NCBI GenBank assembly: GCA_022562295.1
Contig: JADFPO010000002.1
Span: 21,795 to 66,372, forward strand
Reading direction: 5' to 3'
DNA length: 44,578 nucleotides
From: Gemmatimonadota bacterium
Lineage (GTDB): Bacteria; Gemmatimonadota; Gemmatimonadetes; Gemmatimonadales; GWC2-71-9
Every line of letters starts with the position of its first letter. Positions within the stretch are counted from its first letter, which is position 1. The position numbers and the translations under genes are program-made. Under the pieces are notes generated by a model. The model was not told the DNA's origin, searched no databases, and was given only the letters and a program-made list of their open reading frames with translations. Shown here one piece after another: positions 35,222 to 44,578 of this stretch.

Positions 35222-36535
35222 TCAGCCCCCCGCCCCAATCGGCACCGCGCCGGTATCGCCCCCGCCCCCCGCCCGCGGTACACCGATCACCCTCATCTTC
35301 ATGACGTACTGCACGTCGAGTTCGTCGCGCCACACGCCGTACACCTGGTCTCCGACGAACCGTAGCGGCTGATATCGCTCCGGCATCGTGACGACCCCCA
35401 GGTACCGTCCCTCCGCGTCGAACACATCCCAGTCTGGAGCGCCCATACCGAATCCGAGTTGCGGGTTGAGGTTTTCCCTTTGCTCTTCGGTGAGGTTGCT
35501 GGGTGGATTCAAGTGTTGCACCCAGAGACTCTGAGCCGGGCCGCTCAGGAACTGGAGGTAAACCGGGAAAAACTGCTCGTAGCTGATGGCGGAACGAAGC
35601 TGGCTGAGGGCAGCCCGCGGCACGCCGGCGTTGGTCCAGGCTCGCTCGAGCGCCTCGGTGAAGACGTCTTCGTCGGTGCCGGTGACCTCTTGCCGCTCGA
35701 AGTCCTTGGCGATGACCCGTTCGAGCCGGCCGGCATGATCGTACATGCCGATTCGGTAATCATCGTTCACCCCGAACAGAATGTGCCCATCGGGGGCGAG
35801 TGCCCAGGCCGGCTCGGCCGAAAAGAAATGAAACTCCGGCCGTCCCCCGGCCACGGAAAAGGTTCTCCCGGCTGGAATGCTGAGCAGGGTGTCGAGGATG
35901 GTGCCATCCGAGTCACGCTCGACGATGGCGTCCATCGTATCCGGCTCCGCGACCTGGCCCGGGAGTGGAAAATGCCTGATATGCGAAACGAGCCTGCCAG
36001 AGTCGTTGACCTCCCACCGAAGGGGAATCCCCTGAGTCAGGTCGAGCCGGAAACTGCCGAGCGCCTCGCCCGCCGGAGAGAAACGAACCACGCGCTGGTT
36101 CGCCAGATCGGGCACGAAGATGGTGTCGCCCGCGCCAACCAACAGCGGGCCGGCCCCTTGAGCGCCCAACTCTCCGGGACCGCTGCCGGGCCTGCCGAAC
36201 TTGTTCTCGAGCAGACCGTCCGGACTGAACACTCGAACCTCAGCTGCCTGCTGATCCAGCACGAAGATCCGACCGTCAGAGGCCACGCCGATGCCCGAGA
36301 TTTGGCCGAACTGGTAATCGGGGTCCCCCTCGGTGGTTCCGATCCGCAGGTCCTCGACGACCGTCCACCGGCTGGACTGGGTCCAAGTGCCCTCTTGTGG
36401 GTTGGAGACGATCGCCACACCCGCACTGTCGATAACGGTCCCGACCCATTCCAGCGAGTCGCCCCCGCCCCCGCCCCCGCAGGCTCCGAGCACTGCCGTG
36501 CCCAAGGCCGCGAGTGCAATTCGTGCCGATGTCAT
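35222..36535 (-). CDS. 6-bladed beta-propeller lipoprotein
   Basis: 437 residues. The signal RIALAALGTAVLGAC has a lipobox LGAC followed by six glycines. Repeated blade-type blocks follow: GIGVASDGRIFVLDQQAAEVRVFSPDG, GAGDTIFVPDLANQRVVRFSPAGEAL and ALAPDGHILFGVND, which are NHL/6-bladed propeller strands. The role is probably ligand or protein binding at the outer face. The coding strand is GC-rich, with CCCCCG repeats at 36467-36480 encoding the Gly tract. Confidence 0.8.
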   Translation of the reverse strand: MTSARIALAALGTAVLGACGGGGGGDSLEWVGTVIDSAGVAIVSNPQEGTWTQSSRWTVVEDLRIGTTEGDPDYQFGQISGIGVASDGRIFVLDQQAAEVRVFSPDGLLENKFGRPGSGPGELGAQGAGPLLVGAGDTIFVPDLANQRVVRFSPAGEALGSFRLDLTQGIPLRWEVNDSGRLVSHIRHFPLPGQVAEPDTMDAIVERDSDGTILDTLLSIPAGRTFSVAGGRPEFHFFSAEPAWALAPDGHILFGVNDDYRIGMYDHAGRLERVIAKDFERQEVTGTDEDVFTEALERAWTNAGVPRAALSQLRSAISYEQFFPVYLQFLSGPAQSLWVQHLNPPSNLTEEQRENLNPQLGFGMGAPDWDVFDAEGRYLGVVTMPERYQPLRFVGDQVYGVWRDELDVQYVMKMRVIGVPRAGGGGDTGAVPIGAGG

Positions 36536-36751
36536 GGTTTCTCTCCAAGGAAGACGCCTAGGTGTGGCCGCAATTAACGGACTCAGGTGTTTCGGAACAA
36601 CGGCCGAGGCCGCGAGCGGTCATTTCCCATGTGTGGGCGGACGAGTTCCGGTGTGAGATCGCTAACTCGTTTATTAATAACCACTTAGAGTTGCTGCCTA
36701 CTCGTACCGATGGAGCCGCGCGGTTTCGGGATACAATTCGCCAACAAAATC

Positions 36752-36771
36752 GTTAAATTAGTTGCGTTAAC
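36752..36771. promoter_or_regulatory. Candidate SufR operator
   Basis: GTTAA (36752-36756) and TTAAC (36767-36771) form an inverted repeat with a 10-bp spacer, while CGTTAA is also directly repeated 14 bp apart. The site is 25 bp before sufR and just downstream of a possible -10 TACAAT (36732-36737). Confidence 0.4.
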
Positions 36772-36796
36772 CACCACCAACCACACTTGGGAATGA

Positions 36797-37480
36797 GTGT
36801 CTATGGATGCCATTGCTCCCGGCCTCGCTGGCCAAAAGGGACTTCGCGGAGAGATCATCCTCGAGCTGAAGAAGGCGCAACCACTTACTGCCAAAGCGCT
36901 TGCACAGGTGTTCGAGGTATCGGCGAACGCCGTTCGGAGGCATTTGAAGGAACTCGAGGTGGAGGGGTTGGTTGGTTATGGGCGGGAGCAAAGGGGCGCC
37001 GGAGCCCCCGCCTTCGCCTATCGGCTGACCCGGGCGGGCGAAGCGCTGTTTCCCAACATCTACGAGGAAGCGGTGACGCGACTCATCGGGCATGTCATCG
37101 AAGCGGAGGGCCGGGAGGCCGCCCTCGGTGTAGTCGAGGAGCAGTTCTCGGATCTTCGAAGGCGTCTCGATAGCAACCTAGAGACATTCACGCCATTGGA
37201 CCGGTTGAAAACGGTTGCCGACGTGATGGAAGAAGCGGGGTTCATGGCCGACTCATCGCACGTGGATGGCGAAATGCGGCTGTCGATCCACAACTGCGTC
37301 TTACACGCGGTGGCGACGTGTTTGCCGGAAGTGTGCGACACCGAGTTGCAGTTTCTGGAAGACGCGCTTGGCGCTCACGTGGAGCGGCGCAGTCACATCA
37401 TGAGTGGATGTAACGCCTGCGAATACAGCATCGACTTCGGCGCCACCGCGCCGGCTAACCGGACAGGAGCCGCCGCATGA
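36797..37480 (+). CDS. sufR: SufR-like Fe-S-binding repressor
   Basis: 227 residues, the first gene of the suf operon. The N-terminal winged helix-turn-helix ([22 protein letters not shown] and the wing [10 protein letters not shown]) is DeoR/ArsR-like. The C-terminal half has Cys in [15 protein letters not shown] and SGCNAC, about residues 166-208, fitting a [4Fe-4S]-bound SufR that derepresses suf when cluster is lost. Start may be GTG 36797 or ATG 36803. It overlaps sufB by four bases. Confidence 0.88.
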   Translation: MSMDAIAPGLAGQKGLRGEIILELKKAQPLTAKALAQVFEVSANAVRRHLKELEVEGLVGYGREQRGAGAPAFAYRLTRAGEALFPNIYEEAVTRLIGHVIEAEGREAALGVVEEQFSDLRRRLDSNLETFTPLDRLKTVADVMEEAGFMADSSHVDGEMRLSIHNCVLHAVATCLPEVCDTELQFLEDALGAHVERRSHIMSGCNACEYSIDFGATAPANRTGAAA

Positions 37481-38910
37481 CCTCGCTCGAAACCCAAGTC
37501 AACGAGCCGTACAAGTACGGCTGGGTCACGGATATCGATACCGATACGCTGCCGGCCGGACTCAACGAAGACACGGTTCGCAGCATTTCGCTCAAGAAGC
37601 AAGAACCCGATTTCATGTTGCAATGGCGGCTCAGGGCCTATCGCCACTGGTTAAAGATGACGGAGCCCAGTTGGTCCAACGTGCGGTATCCGCCGATCGA
37701 CTACCAAGCGATCAGCTACTATGCGGCTCCCAAGCCGAAGAAGCAGTTGGACAGTCTCGACGAGGTAGACCCGGAGGTTCTCAAGACGTTCGAGAAGCTG
37801 GGGATCCCCCTCTCGGAGCAGAAGCGGTTGTCCGGGGTGGCGGTGGATGCCATCTTCGACAGCGTTTCGGTGGCGACGACCTTCAAGGACACACTGGCGG
37901 AGTACGGTGTGATTTTCTGCCCGTTTTCGGAAGCGGTTCGCGAGCACCCGGAGTTGGTCGAGAAGTATTTGGGTTCGGTAGTTCCGTACAACGACAATTT
38001 CTTCGCAGCGCTCAACTCAGCGGTCTTTTCCGACGGCTCGTTCTGTTACATCCCCAAGGGCGTTCGTTGCCCTCTGGAACTGTCGACGTATTTCCGCATG
38101 AACGCCGAGGGGTCAGGACAGTTCGAGCGGACGCTGATCGTGGCTGAAGAGTCTGCCTACGTCAGCTATCTGGAGGGGTGCTCGGCTCCGATGCGGGACG
38201 AGAACCAACTCCACGCGGCGGTGGTGGAGCTGATTACCATGGACAATGCCCAGATCAAGTACTCGACTGTGCAGAACTGGTATCCGGGTGACAAGGATGG
38301 AAAAGGCGGCGTGTTCAACTTCGTCACCAAGCGGGGAAAATGCCTCGGGGTGAATTCGAAGATCTCGTGGACGCAGGTGGAGACCGGTTCTGCTATCACG
38401 TGGAAATATCCGAGCTGCATCCTGCAGGGTGACGGTTCGGTGGGTGAGTTCTATTCGGTAGCGGTGACGAACAATCACCAGCAGGCCGACACCGGCACCA
38501 AAATGATACACATCGGTAACAACACCAAGAGCACCATCGTGTCAAAGGGAATCTCGGCCGGTTTCGGTCAGAACACGTACCGCGGCCAGGTGAAGATCAT
38601 GAAGGGTGCGAAGAACGCGCGAAACTATTCCCAGTGCGACTCGATGCTCCTCGGGGACAAGTGCGGTGCGCACACGTTTCCCTACATTGACGTTCGCAAC
38701 AGCACGGCGGTCATGGAACATGAGGCGACGACGTCCAAGGTTGGCGAGGAGCAGATTTTCTATTGCCAACAGCGCGGGCTGTCAGCCGAAGAAGCGGTTT
38801 CGCTCATCGTGAACGGGTTCTGCAAAGAGGTCTTTCGGGAACTGCCCATGGAGTTTGCCGTCGAGGCGCAGAAACTCCTGGGCGTCACGCTCGAGGGCAG
38901 CGTAGGCTGA
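37477..38910 (+). CDS. sufB: Fe-S cluster scaffold subunit SufB
   Basis: 477 residues. Part of the SufBCD scaffold on which clusters are assembled. [44 protein letters not shown] and [24 protein letters not shown] are SufB-typical; the C-terminal region has [23 protein letters not shown], the usual E-x-x-x-S core. The ATG overlaps the sufR stop, indicating one transcript. Confidence 0.97.
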   Translation: MTSLETQVNEPYKYGWVTDIDTDTLPAGLNEDTVRSISLKKQEPDFMLQWRLRAYRHWLKMTEPSWSNVRYPPIDYQAISYYAAPKPKKQLDSLDEVDPEVLKTFEKLGIPLSEQKRLSGVAVDAIFDSVSVATTFKDTLAEYGVIFCPFSEAVREHPELVEKYLGSVVPYNDNFFAALNSAVFSDGSFCYIPKGVRCPLELSTYFRMNAEGSGQFERTLIVAEESAYVSYLEGCSAPMRDENQLHAAVVELITMDNAQIKYSTVQNWYPGDKDGKGGVFNFVTKRGKCLGVNSKISWTQVETGSAITWKYPSCILQGDGSVGEFYSVAVTNNHQQADTGTKMIHIGNNTKSTIVSKGISAGFGQNTYRGQVKIMKGAKNARNYSQCDSMLLGDKCGAHTFPYIDVRNSTAVMEHEATTSKVGEEQIFYCQQRGLSAEEAVSLIVNGFCKEVFRELPMEFAVEAQKLLGVTLEGSVG

Positions 38911-38948
38911 TCGATCGCACCAGAAAAGTCCAATCGGAGAACCAAACT

Positions 38949-39704
<756 letters not shown>

Positions 39705-39707
39705 CCG

Positions 39708-41054
39708 ATGCCGTCCACACAAACCGCGGACGAGACCGCCCCGTACCTGGCTCAATTCGAAGCCGTTGCGGCGAATGGCGCCTCGGCTGTGCCGGCGTGG
39801 CTGAAGCAGCTGCGCGAGCAGGCCATACAGCAGTTTGTCGCACTCGGCTTTCCGACGACACGGGACGAGAGGTGGCGGTTCACCAGCTTGAAGTCGTTGG
39901 CGGCGGTGAACTTCACTCTGCCGAAACATCGCGATGACGTGACGCCCGAGTCACTCCAGCAGTATCTCCTTCCCGGCGATAAGGGCGTGCGCTTGGTGTT
40001 CGTGAACGGCGCTTTCGTCGAATCACTCTCTACGGTCCCGGAACTTCCCACCGGTTGTACGGTGGGGAGTCTGGCTGGCGCCTTCGACAGCGATGTGGTG
40101 CGCGAGCACCTCGGGCGTACCGCGCCCGACGGAGACAATCCGTTCACCGCTCTGAACACGGCGTTTGCCAACGACGGCGCGTTTGTCCATCTGCCGCCCG
40201 ATGTCGTGTTGGAGCGGCCGGTGCAGATCCTGTTCGTTTCCACCCCCCAGGATCAACCGGCCATGTCCCACCCGCGGAACCTGTTTATCCTGGAGCGAGG
40301 TGCCAGTGCCGAGTTTGTGGAATCGTACGTGGGTCTAACCGACGGTTCTTATCTCACCAACACCGTTACGGAAATCATCGTGGCAGACGGTGCACGGGCC
40401 GATTGCTACCGTGTGCAGCGCGAGAGCAAGAGTGCGTATCACATCGCCACGACGAATTCGCAGCTGGGGAAAGACAGCCGATTTGGTCTCACGTCGGTGA
40501 CGCTTGGCGCCGCCCTCTCGCGGCATGACATCTCGATGTCGATGCAGGGTGAAGGGGGAGACGGAACGCTAAACGGGCTGTACTTGGTGGATGAAAAACA
40601 ACACGTGGACCACAGCACCGTGATAGAGCACGCGGTGCCGCACTGCGACAGCCACGAGTATTTCAATGGCATCCTGGACGGTCATTCCCGTGCGGTGTTC
40701 AGCGGCAAGATCATCGTACGTCCGGACGCGCAGAAAACCGACTCGAAACAAACCAACAACAACCTCCTGTTGTCCGAGTGGGCCCGGGCAGACAGTCAGC
40801 CGCAGCTCGAGATCTACGCCGACGACGTGCGGTGTACGCACGGTGCCACGCTGGGCCCGCTCGACGAGGACGCCATTTTCTACCTTCAGAGCCGCGGCCT
40901 GAACGCCCTGGCCGCGAGAGCTCTGCTCACTCGTGGATTTGGCGACGAGATCCTAAAACGCGTCGCCATTCCGGACCTTCGGGGGCAGCTAGAGGTCCTC
41001 CTGAAGAATTGGCTGGACCGCGGCGAACAGGGGCAGGGGCGCCTCTCCCCATGA
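39708..41054 (+). CDS. sufD: Fe-S scaffold subunit SufD
   Basis: 448 residues. It shares the beta-helix core of SufB. DERWRFTSLKSL is the N-terminal motif. RHDISMSMQGEGGDGTLNGLYL, HAVPHCDSHEYFNGILDG and GRAVFSGKI-type segments (SRAVFSGKIIVRPDAQKTDS) are SufD-typical, ending SRGLNALAARALLTRGFGDEI. Order here is B-C-D-S-U. Its stop overlaps the sufS start. Confidence 0.96.
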   Translation: MPSTQTADETAPYLAQFEAVAANGASAVPAWLKQLREQAIQQFVALGFPTTRDERWRFTSLKSLAAVNFTLPKHRDDVTPESLQQYLLPGDKGVRLVFVNGAFVESLSTVPELPTGCTVGSLAGAFDSDVVREHLGRTAPDGDNPFTALNTAFANDGAFVHLPPDVVLERPVQILFVSTPQDQPAMSHPRNLFILERGASAEFVESYVGLTDGSYLTNTVTEIIVADGARADCYRVQRESKSAYHIATTNSQLGKDSRFGLTSVTLGAALSRHDISMSMQGEGGDGTLNGLYLVDEKQHVDHSTVIEHAVPHCDSHEYFNGILDGHSRAVFSGKIIVRPDAQKTDSKQTNNNLLLSEWARADSQPQLEIYADDVRCTHGATLGPLDEDAIFYLQSRGLNALAARALLTRGFGDEILKRVAIPDLRGQLEVLLKNWLDRGEQGQGRLSP

Positions 41055-42322
41055 GTGTCGCGCAGGTTTCGTCGACCCACGAGCGTCTGGAGCGAGCCGC
41101 GTCCGTATTCGATGTCCAGCGAGTGCGGCGTGACTTCCCGATTCTCGGTACGAGCGTCAACGGCAAGCCGCTGGTGTATCTCGATAACGCGGCCACGGCG
41201 CAAAAGCCGCAGGCCGTCATCGATGCCGTCAGTCGATACTACGCCAATGACAACGCTAACATCCATCGCGGTGTGCACTACCTCAGCGAGCGGGCGACTG
41301 CCGCCTATGAAGACGTGCGGAGGCGGGCGCAGGTGTTCCTTGGAGCCGGGGAGGCACGCGAAGTCGTCTTTGTGCGCGGGACGACCGATGCGATCAACCT
41401 CGTAGCGCACAGCTACGTGCGACCGCGGCTGGAAGCCGGCGACGAGGTAGTGATTTCTGCCATGGAGCATCACTCCAACATCGTCCCTTGGCAGCTGGCG
41501 TGTGGGGAGCGGGGGGCACGACTACGCGTGGTGCCGATGACCCAGGCCGGCGAATTGATGCTCGACGCGTATGAAGAGCTGTTGAACGACCGTACCAAGA
41601 TGGTCGCACTCGGTCACATCTCGAACGCGCTCGGCACCGTGAATCCGATTAAGGAAATGGTTCGGACAGCGAAAGAGCGTGGAATTCCCGTTCTCGTCGA
41701 TGGCGCCCAGGCGGCGCCGCACCTGACGATCGACGTGAGTGACCTGGGGTGCGACTTCTACGCCGTGTCGGGGCACAAGATGTTCGGACCCACCGGAACC
41801 GGGCTGCTGTACGGTCGGGCTGAGTTGCTCGAGGCGATGTCACCGTATCAGGGTGGAGGTGACATGATTGAAACCGTCAGCTTCGAGCGCAGTACGTACG
41901 CTCGGATCCCAGCGAAATTCGAGGCCGGCACCCCGAATATCGCCGGCGTCGTGGGTCTTGGTGCAGCCATCGACTACCTCCTGTCGATCGGCCGAGCGTC
42001 GATAGCGAAGTATGAAAGCGAGTTGTTGCAATACGCCGTCGAGGCAATCGGCGGTGTCGAAGGAATTCGCTTGGTCGGCACTCCGCGGGAACGCGCCGGA
42101 GTGGTCTCGTTCCTGATGGAAGGGATTCATCCGCACGACGTCGGCACGATCGTCGATCAGGAAGGTGTCGCGATTCGGACGGGGCATCACTGCGCGCAGC
42201 CGGTGATGGATTTTTACGGGATCGCCGCGACGGCCCGGGCATCCTTCGCCTTCTACAATACCAGAGAAGAGGTCGACTCGCTTGTGACGGCACTGGGCAA
42301 GACGCACGAGTTATTCGGGTGA
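41051..42322 (+). CDS. sufS: Cysteine desulfurase SufS
   Basis: 423 residues; PLP enzyme that strips sulfur from cysteine. N-terminal LVYLDNAATAQKPQAVI, SGHKMFGPTG with the PLP lysine, and RTGHHCAQPVM with the persulfide Cys are canonical. ATG at 41051 overlaps the sufD stop; a longer frame upstream is out of place. The product passes sulfur to SufU encoded next. Confidence 0.97.
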   Translation: MSVAQVSSTHERLERAASVFDVQRVRRDFPILGTSVNGKPLVYLDNAATAQKPQAVIDAVSRYYANDNANIHRGVHYLSERATAAYEDVRRRAQVFLGAGEAREVVFVRGTTDAINLVAHSYVRPRLEAGDEVVISAMEHHSNIVPWQLACGERGARLRVVPMTQAGELMLDAYEELLNDRTKMVALGHISNALGTVNPIKEMVRTAKERGIPVLVDGAQAAPHLTIDVSDLGCDFYAVSGHKMFGPTGTGLLYGRAELLEAMSPYQGGGDMIETVSFERSTYARIPAKFEAGTPNIAGVVGLGAAIDYLLSIGRASIAKYESELLQYAVEAIGGVEGIRLVGTPRERAGVVSFLMEGIHPHDVGTIVDQEGVAIRTGHHCAQPVMDFYGIAATARASFAFYNTREEVDSLVTALGKTHELFG

Positions 42323-42774
42323 CGTTTGAGCTGAGGGAGCTGTATCAGCAAACCATTCTCGACCACAATCGAGCGCCCCGAAATTTCAGGGTAGTGGAGG
42401 GTGCGAATCGCGTGGCGGAGGGTTACAACCCGCTGTGCGGCGACAAGCTCAAAGTGTCCCTACGTGTCGATGACGCCGACGTGATCGAAGATGTCGGGTT
42501 TGTAGGGTCGGGATGTGCGATCTCCAAGGCTGCTGCCTCTCTCATGACCGAGGCAGTGAAAGGAAAAACGACAAAGCAGGCAGAGGACATTTTCGAGGAC
42601 TTCCACCGCATGGTCACCGACGCCGGCTATGAACCAGACCGCAAGAAGTTGGGCAAACTGCTGGCCTTTTCCGGTGTAAAGCAGTTTCCGGCTCGTGTAA
42701 AGTGCGCCAGCCTTCCCTGGCATACGCTGAAGGCGGCTATCGAGAGCGCCAATGTCCCCGTTTCCACCGAGTGA
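42319..42774 (+). CDS. sufU: Sulfur carrier SufU
   Basis: 151 residues. LCGDKLKV, GSGCAISKAAASLM and RVKCASLPWHTL carry three Cys and Asp of the zinc site where sulfur is taken from SufS. The insertion between the second and third Cys separates SufU from IscU scaffolds. Start is GTG at 42319, overlapping sufS; the gene overlaps the Rieske gene as well. Confidence 0.95.
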   Translation: MTFELRELYQQTILDHNRAPRNFRVVEGANRVAEGYNPLCGDKLKVSLRVDDADVIEDVGFVGSGCAISKAAASLMTEAVKGKTTKQAEDIFEDFHRMVTDAGYEPDRKKLGKLLAFSGVKQFPARVKCASLPWHTLKAAIESANVPVSTE

Positions 42775-43103
42775 GTACCGACATCGACTATCAGCGTGTC
42801 GCCGATGAGAGCAGTCTGGCTGACGGGGGCCTCTTGTCTGTCTCTCTAGATGGCGGTGAGCGCGTGTGCCTGGCCCGCGTCGGGGGAGAGGTTTTCGCGG
42901 TGCGCGACCGATGCACCCATGCCGAGTTTCCTCTGTCCGATGGTAGCCTCGATGACGAGTATCAGCTGGAGTGTTGCCTACACGGTGCGGTCTTCGATGT
43001 CCGCGACGGAAGCGTGACGGGTCCACCGGCGGAGGATCCGGTCACGACGTACGCGGTGAAGGTGGAGGATGGAGGTATATGGGTGGGGCCACCAAAGGGA
43101 TGA
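42771..43103 (+). CDS. Rieske [2Fe-2S] protein
   Basis: 110 residues from GTG at 42771. RCTHAEFPLSDG and CCLHGAVFDV give the C-x-H and C-x-x-H ligands of a Rieske domain, and GPPAEDPVTTYAVKVEDGGIWV is typical of ferredoxin-type subunits. Such genes recur at the end of suf operons in several phyla; the partner is unknown, with a role in cluster handling or electron supply possible. It is the last gene of the operon. Confidence 0.9.
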   Translation: MSTDIDYQRVADESSLADGGLLSVSLDGGERVCLARVGGEVFAVRDRCTHAEFPLSDGSLDDEYQLECCLHGAVFDVRDGSVTGPPAEDPVTTYAVKVEDGGIWVGPPKG

Positions 43104-43126
43104 TGACCTAGGTCTCCGTGCGAGGG

Positions 43127-43810
43127 CTAGATCATCGTCCGGCGGCAGTGTTCGGCAATCTCCAGCAGTTCATTACGAGAAATGGGGGCAACGAGCGCTC
43201 GAGTGTCGCCGCCTTGACTCCACATCACGATTCGCTGGCCGCGCGCTGACCAGGTGACCATAGAATCTCCCGCCGCTGCGAACCTGCTCATCACGTCGTG
43301 CGGTATCGTCATGTACGTGAGGGGTGCGTCGTTTAGAATATATTCGATCGCTACTCCCCGGATTCCCCCGACGTAAGCCAGCCGCCCCCCCTTGAGTTCC
43401 GCGTTTGGAATCGCCGGAACATCGAGGTCGTGATTCACTCGGGCCTCCAGCCACGTGCGCAGTGCGGTTGGATCGTTGGTTTGGAGAGTTGCTTCTCCCG
43501 TCACGTTATTCAGCGCGATATCAAACCACGGCGTGTCGTCACGAACCGGAGCTAGATTCGGGGCAGCGAGCCAAATGGTCAGCGCCGCAGCAGCCGAAAC
43601 CAGAGCACCGCCAAACCCAGCCGCAAGCAGATCCCACCGGAAACGGCGTCGTGTGTCGAGTTGCTCGGCGGCGAGGTCCGCGAAGACCTGGTCTCGGAGT
43701 CGCTGGGGTGCGCGTTGCGTCTCAGCGATCTTTCGGAGGCGGTCCGCTAGACGCCTGTCGAGCGGGTCCGCAAAATGGGATTCGGAGCCGGGATGTTTGG
43801 GCTTCATCAT
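43127..43810 (-). CDS. Anti-sigma-factor-like single-pass membrane protein
   Basis: 227 residues. An N-terminal soluble part of 60 residues (RLADRLRKIAETQRAPQRLRDQV) precedes one membrane helix (LLAAGFGGALVSAAAALTIWLA), with a 140-residue extracytoplasmic part. This layout is common for anti-sigma factors, though the zinc motif HxxxCxxC is missing and no sigma-factor gene is adjacent. Convergent with the suf operon (24 bp apart). Confidence 0.55.
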   Translation of the reverse strand: MMKPKHPGSESHFADPLDRRLADRLRKIAETQRAPQRLRDQVFADLAAEQLDTRRRFRWDLLAAGFGGALVSAAAALTIWLAAPNLAPVRDDTPWFDIALNNVTGEATLQTNDPTALRTWLEARVNHDLDVPAIPNAELKGGRLAYVGGIRGVAIEYILNDAPLTYMTIPHDVMSRFAAAGDSMVTWSARGQRIVMWSQGGDTRALVAPISRNELLEIAEHCRRTMI

Positions 43811-44212
43811 CGTTTATACGCTTGCTTACAAGAAACCGACTACTGCTCGTTCGCGTGAGAGCTTCCCGTTGATCCCAGAGTTTCCCGCCGTATCAGGCGA
43901 ACCTCGTAGCAGCGGAAAAAGTTCCCAGCAACAGGGTGCCGCGTACGGCTAGCTGAGGCGCCGGTATTTCGGGCGATGTCAGGGCCGTTGGCCGAAAAGA
44001 CAACCCCGCTGTACGAAGCACTATGGGGTTCGTGAGGGAGGATCTCGAATTCGGTGCAATCGCATCTTAGTAGTTAGTGCTACTACCATACGCCCGCCTA
44101 TGATCGAACGATGTGAGAGCACGGTGGAGTTGTTTGCGAGGGCGCCGCGTCGCGCGCTCCGTGCTATGTTTTTGTTCCGTGGGCGAGCTGGCACGGAGAA
44201 GGTCCGAGAAGA
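43811..44212. other. Intergenic region before mnmG
   Basis: A 402-bp gap between the divergent anti-sigma-like gene and mnmG. It holds the TAG/CTA inverted repeat at 44068-44085 and a possible -10 TATGAT at 44099-44104. No gene, tRNA or RNA family was recognised in the rest. Confidence 0.5.
44068..44085. repeat. TAGTAG-N6-CTACTA inverted repeat
   Basis: Arms TAGTAG (44068-44073) and CTACTA (44080-44085) flank TTAGTG. It lies in the long gap upstream of mnmG, about 15-35 bp before a possible -10 TATGAT (44099-44104), where it could cover the -35 area. Similar to the palindrome at 12704-12723. Confidence 0.55.
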
Positions 44213-44578
44213 ATGACAGATTTCGATGTAATCGTGATCGGCGGCGGGCACGCTGGCGCGGAGGCTGCATGTGCCGCGTCACGCCTTGGTGCCGAGGTGC
44301 TTCTTTTGACATCGGCCCTCGAGACGGTGGGCCAGATGTCGTGCAACCCGGCCATTGGTGGGGTGGCCAAGGGCACGGTCGTGAGAGAAGTAGACGCCTT
44401 GGGCGGGATCATGGGCCGTGCTACGGATCGATCGACCATTCAGTTCCGCATGTTGAATCGATCGAAGGGACCGGCGGTCTGGTCGCCGCGGGCGCAATGT
44501 GATCGCGGTCTGTACCGCCGCGCGGTTCGTGCTCTTCTCGAGCAACACGAACATCTGTATCTCATGCAAGGCACCGCT
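44213..44578 (+). CDS. mnmG: tRNA uridine-modification FAD enzyme MnmG (5' part)
   Basis: The first 122 residues, cut by the window end. [22 protein letters not shown] is the FAD-binding GxGxxG-type fold; [20 protein letters not shown] and [20 protein letters not shown] are signature blocks of MnmG. It works with MnmE (2015-3367) on wobble uridine. ATG at 44213 has GGAGAAGG upstream. Confidence 0.96.
   Translation, partial: MTDFDVIVIGGGHAGAEAACAASRLGAEVLLLTSALETVGQMSCNPAIGGVAKGTVVREVDALGGIMGRATDRSTIQFRMLNRSKGPAVWSPRAQCDRGLYRRAVRALLEQHEHLYLMQGTA

Noticed and set aside
36467-36480. CCCCCG repeats considered as a regulatory repeat
   Set aside because: They encode the glycine linker after the lipid-modified Cys of the propeller lipoprotein, which explains them.

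Overview
The window is high-GC bacterial chromosome around the replication origin. A YidC with a large periplasmic P1-type region, several lipoproteins, an RND (MMPL) exporter and an outer-membrane-barrel-like protein point to a Gram-negative cell envelope. The many predicted lipoproteins and peptidases, the 6-bladed beta-propeller protein and the serine/threonine kinase are the sort of content seen in Gemmatimonadota. That phylum is an inference from gene content, not from a marker tree. No transposase, integrase, phage gene, CRISPR array or tRNA was recognised, so this looks like core chromosome.

Layout. (1) 1-2 kb: the tail of an unknown gene, a rhomboid protease, and a degenerate metalloprotease-like protein. 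(2) 2-8.7 kb: the classical origin cluster. Reading leftward are rpmH, rnpA, yidD, yidC and mnmE; reading rightward are dnaA, a putative oriC, and dnaN. rpmH and dnaA diverge from back-to-back sigma70-type promoters. (3) 8.7-11 kb: a leftward three-gene envelope operon of unknown function lying downstream of the RNase P RNA gene. With rnpA and rnpB both present, both subunits of RNase P are encoded within 6 kb. (4) 11-20.5 kb: an AraC-type regulator, pyrE, a serine/threonine kinase, a lytic transglycosylase, a CTP-dependent lipid kinase-like protein, a cold-shock protein, DNA polymerase I (its proofreading site looks dead) and two small genes. (5) 20.5-29 kb: an MMPL exporter, a matrixin-like protease, a beta-lactamase-fold hydrolase, a DCC-family thiol protein, a SufT/DUF59 protein, RNase D, and thiC under a TPP riboswitch. 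(6) 29-36.5 kb: an ABC ATPase with a very small membrane partner, an M28 peptidase lipoprotein, two base-excision glycosylases (Tag and an Fpg/Nei protein), a hydrolase, a gamma-glutamylcyclotransferase-like protein, a divergent peptide deformylase, a MobA-like nucleotidyltransferase and a beta-propeller lipoprotein. (7) 36.8-43.1 kb: a complete suf operon (sufR-sufB-sufC-sufD-sufS-sufU-Rieske), with mostly overlapping stop and start codons. (8) 43.1-44.6 kb: an anti-sigma-like membrane protein and the start of mnmG.

Functional links. MnmE and MnmG form one tRNA U34-modifying complex and sit near opposite ends of the window. The Suf system could supply clusters to ThiC, which carries a CxxCxxxxC cluster motif, and the DUF59 protein is a likely accessory. 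The most interesting non-coding signals are the oriC, with an uninterrupted six-unit ACT (TAG on the other strand) tract of the DnaA-trio type; two further TAG/CTA inverted repeats, before pyrE and before mnmG; a bidirectional promoter between the kinase and the transglycosylase; a Shine-Dalgarno sequence inside the TPP aptamer; and an AT-rich island with a 24-bp inverted repeat upstream of rnd.
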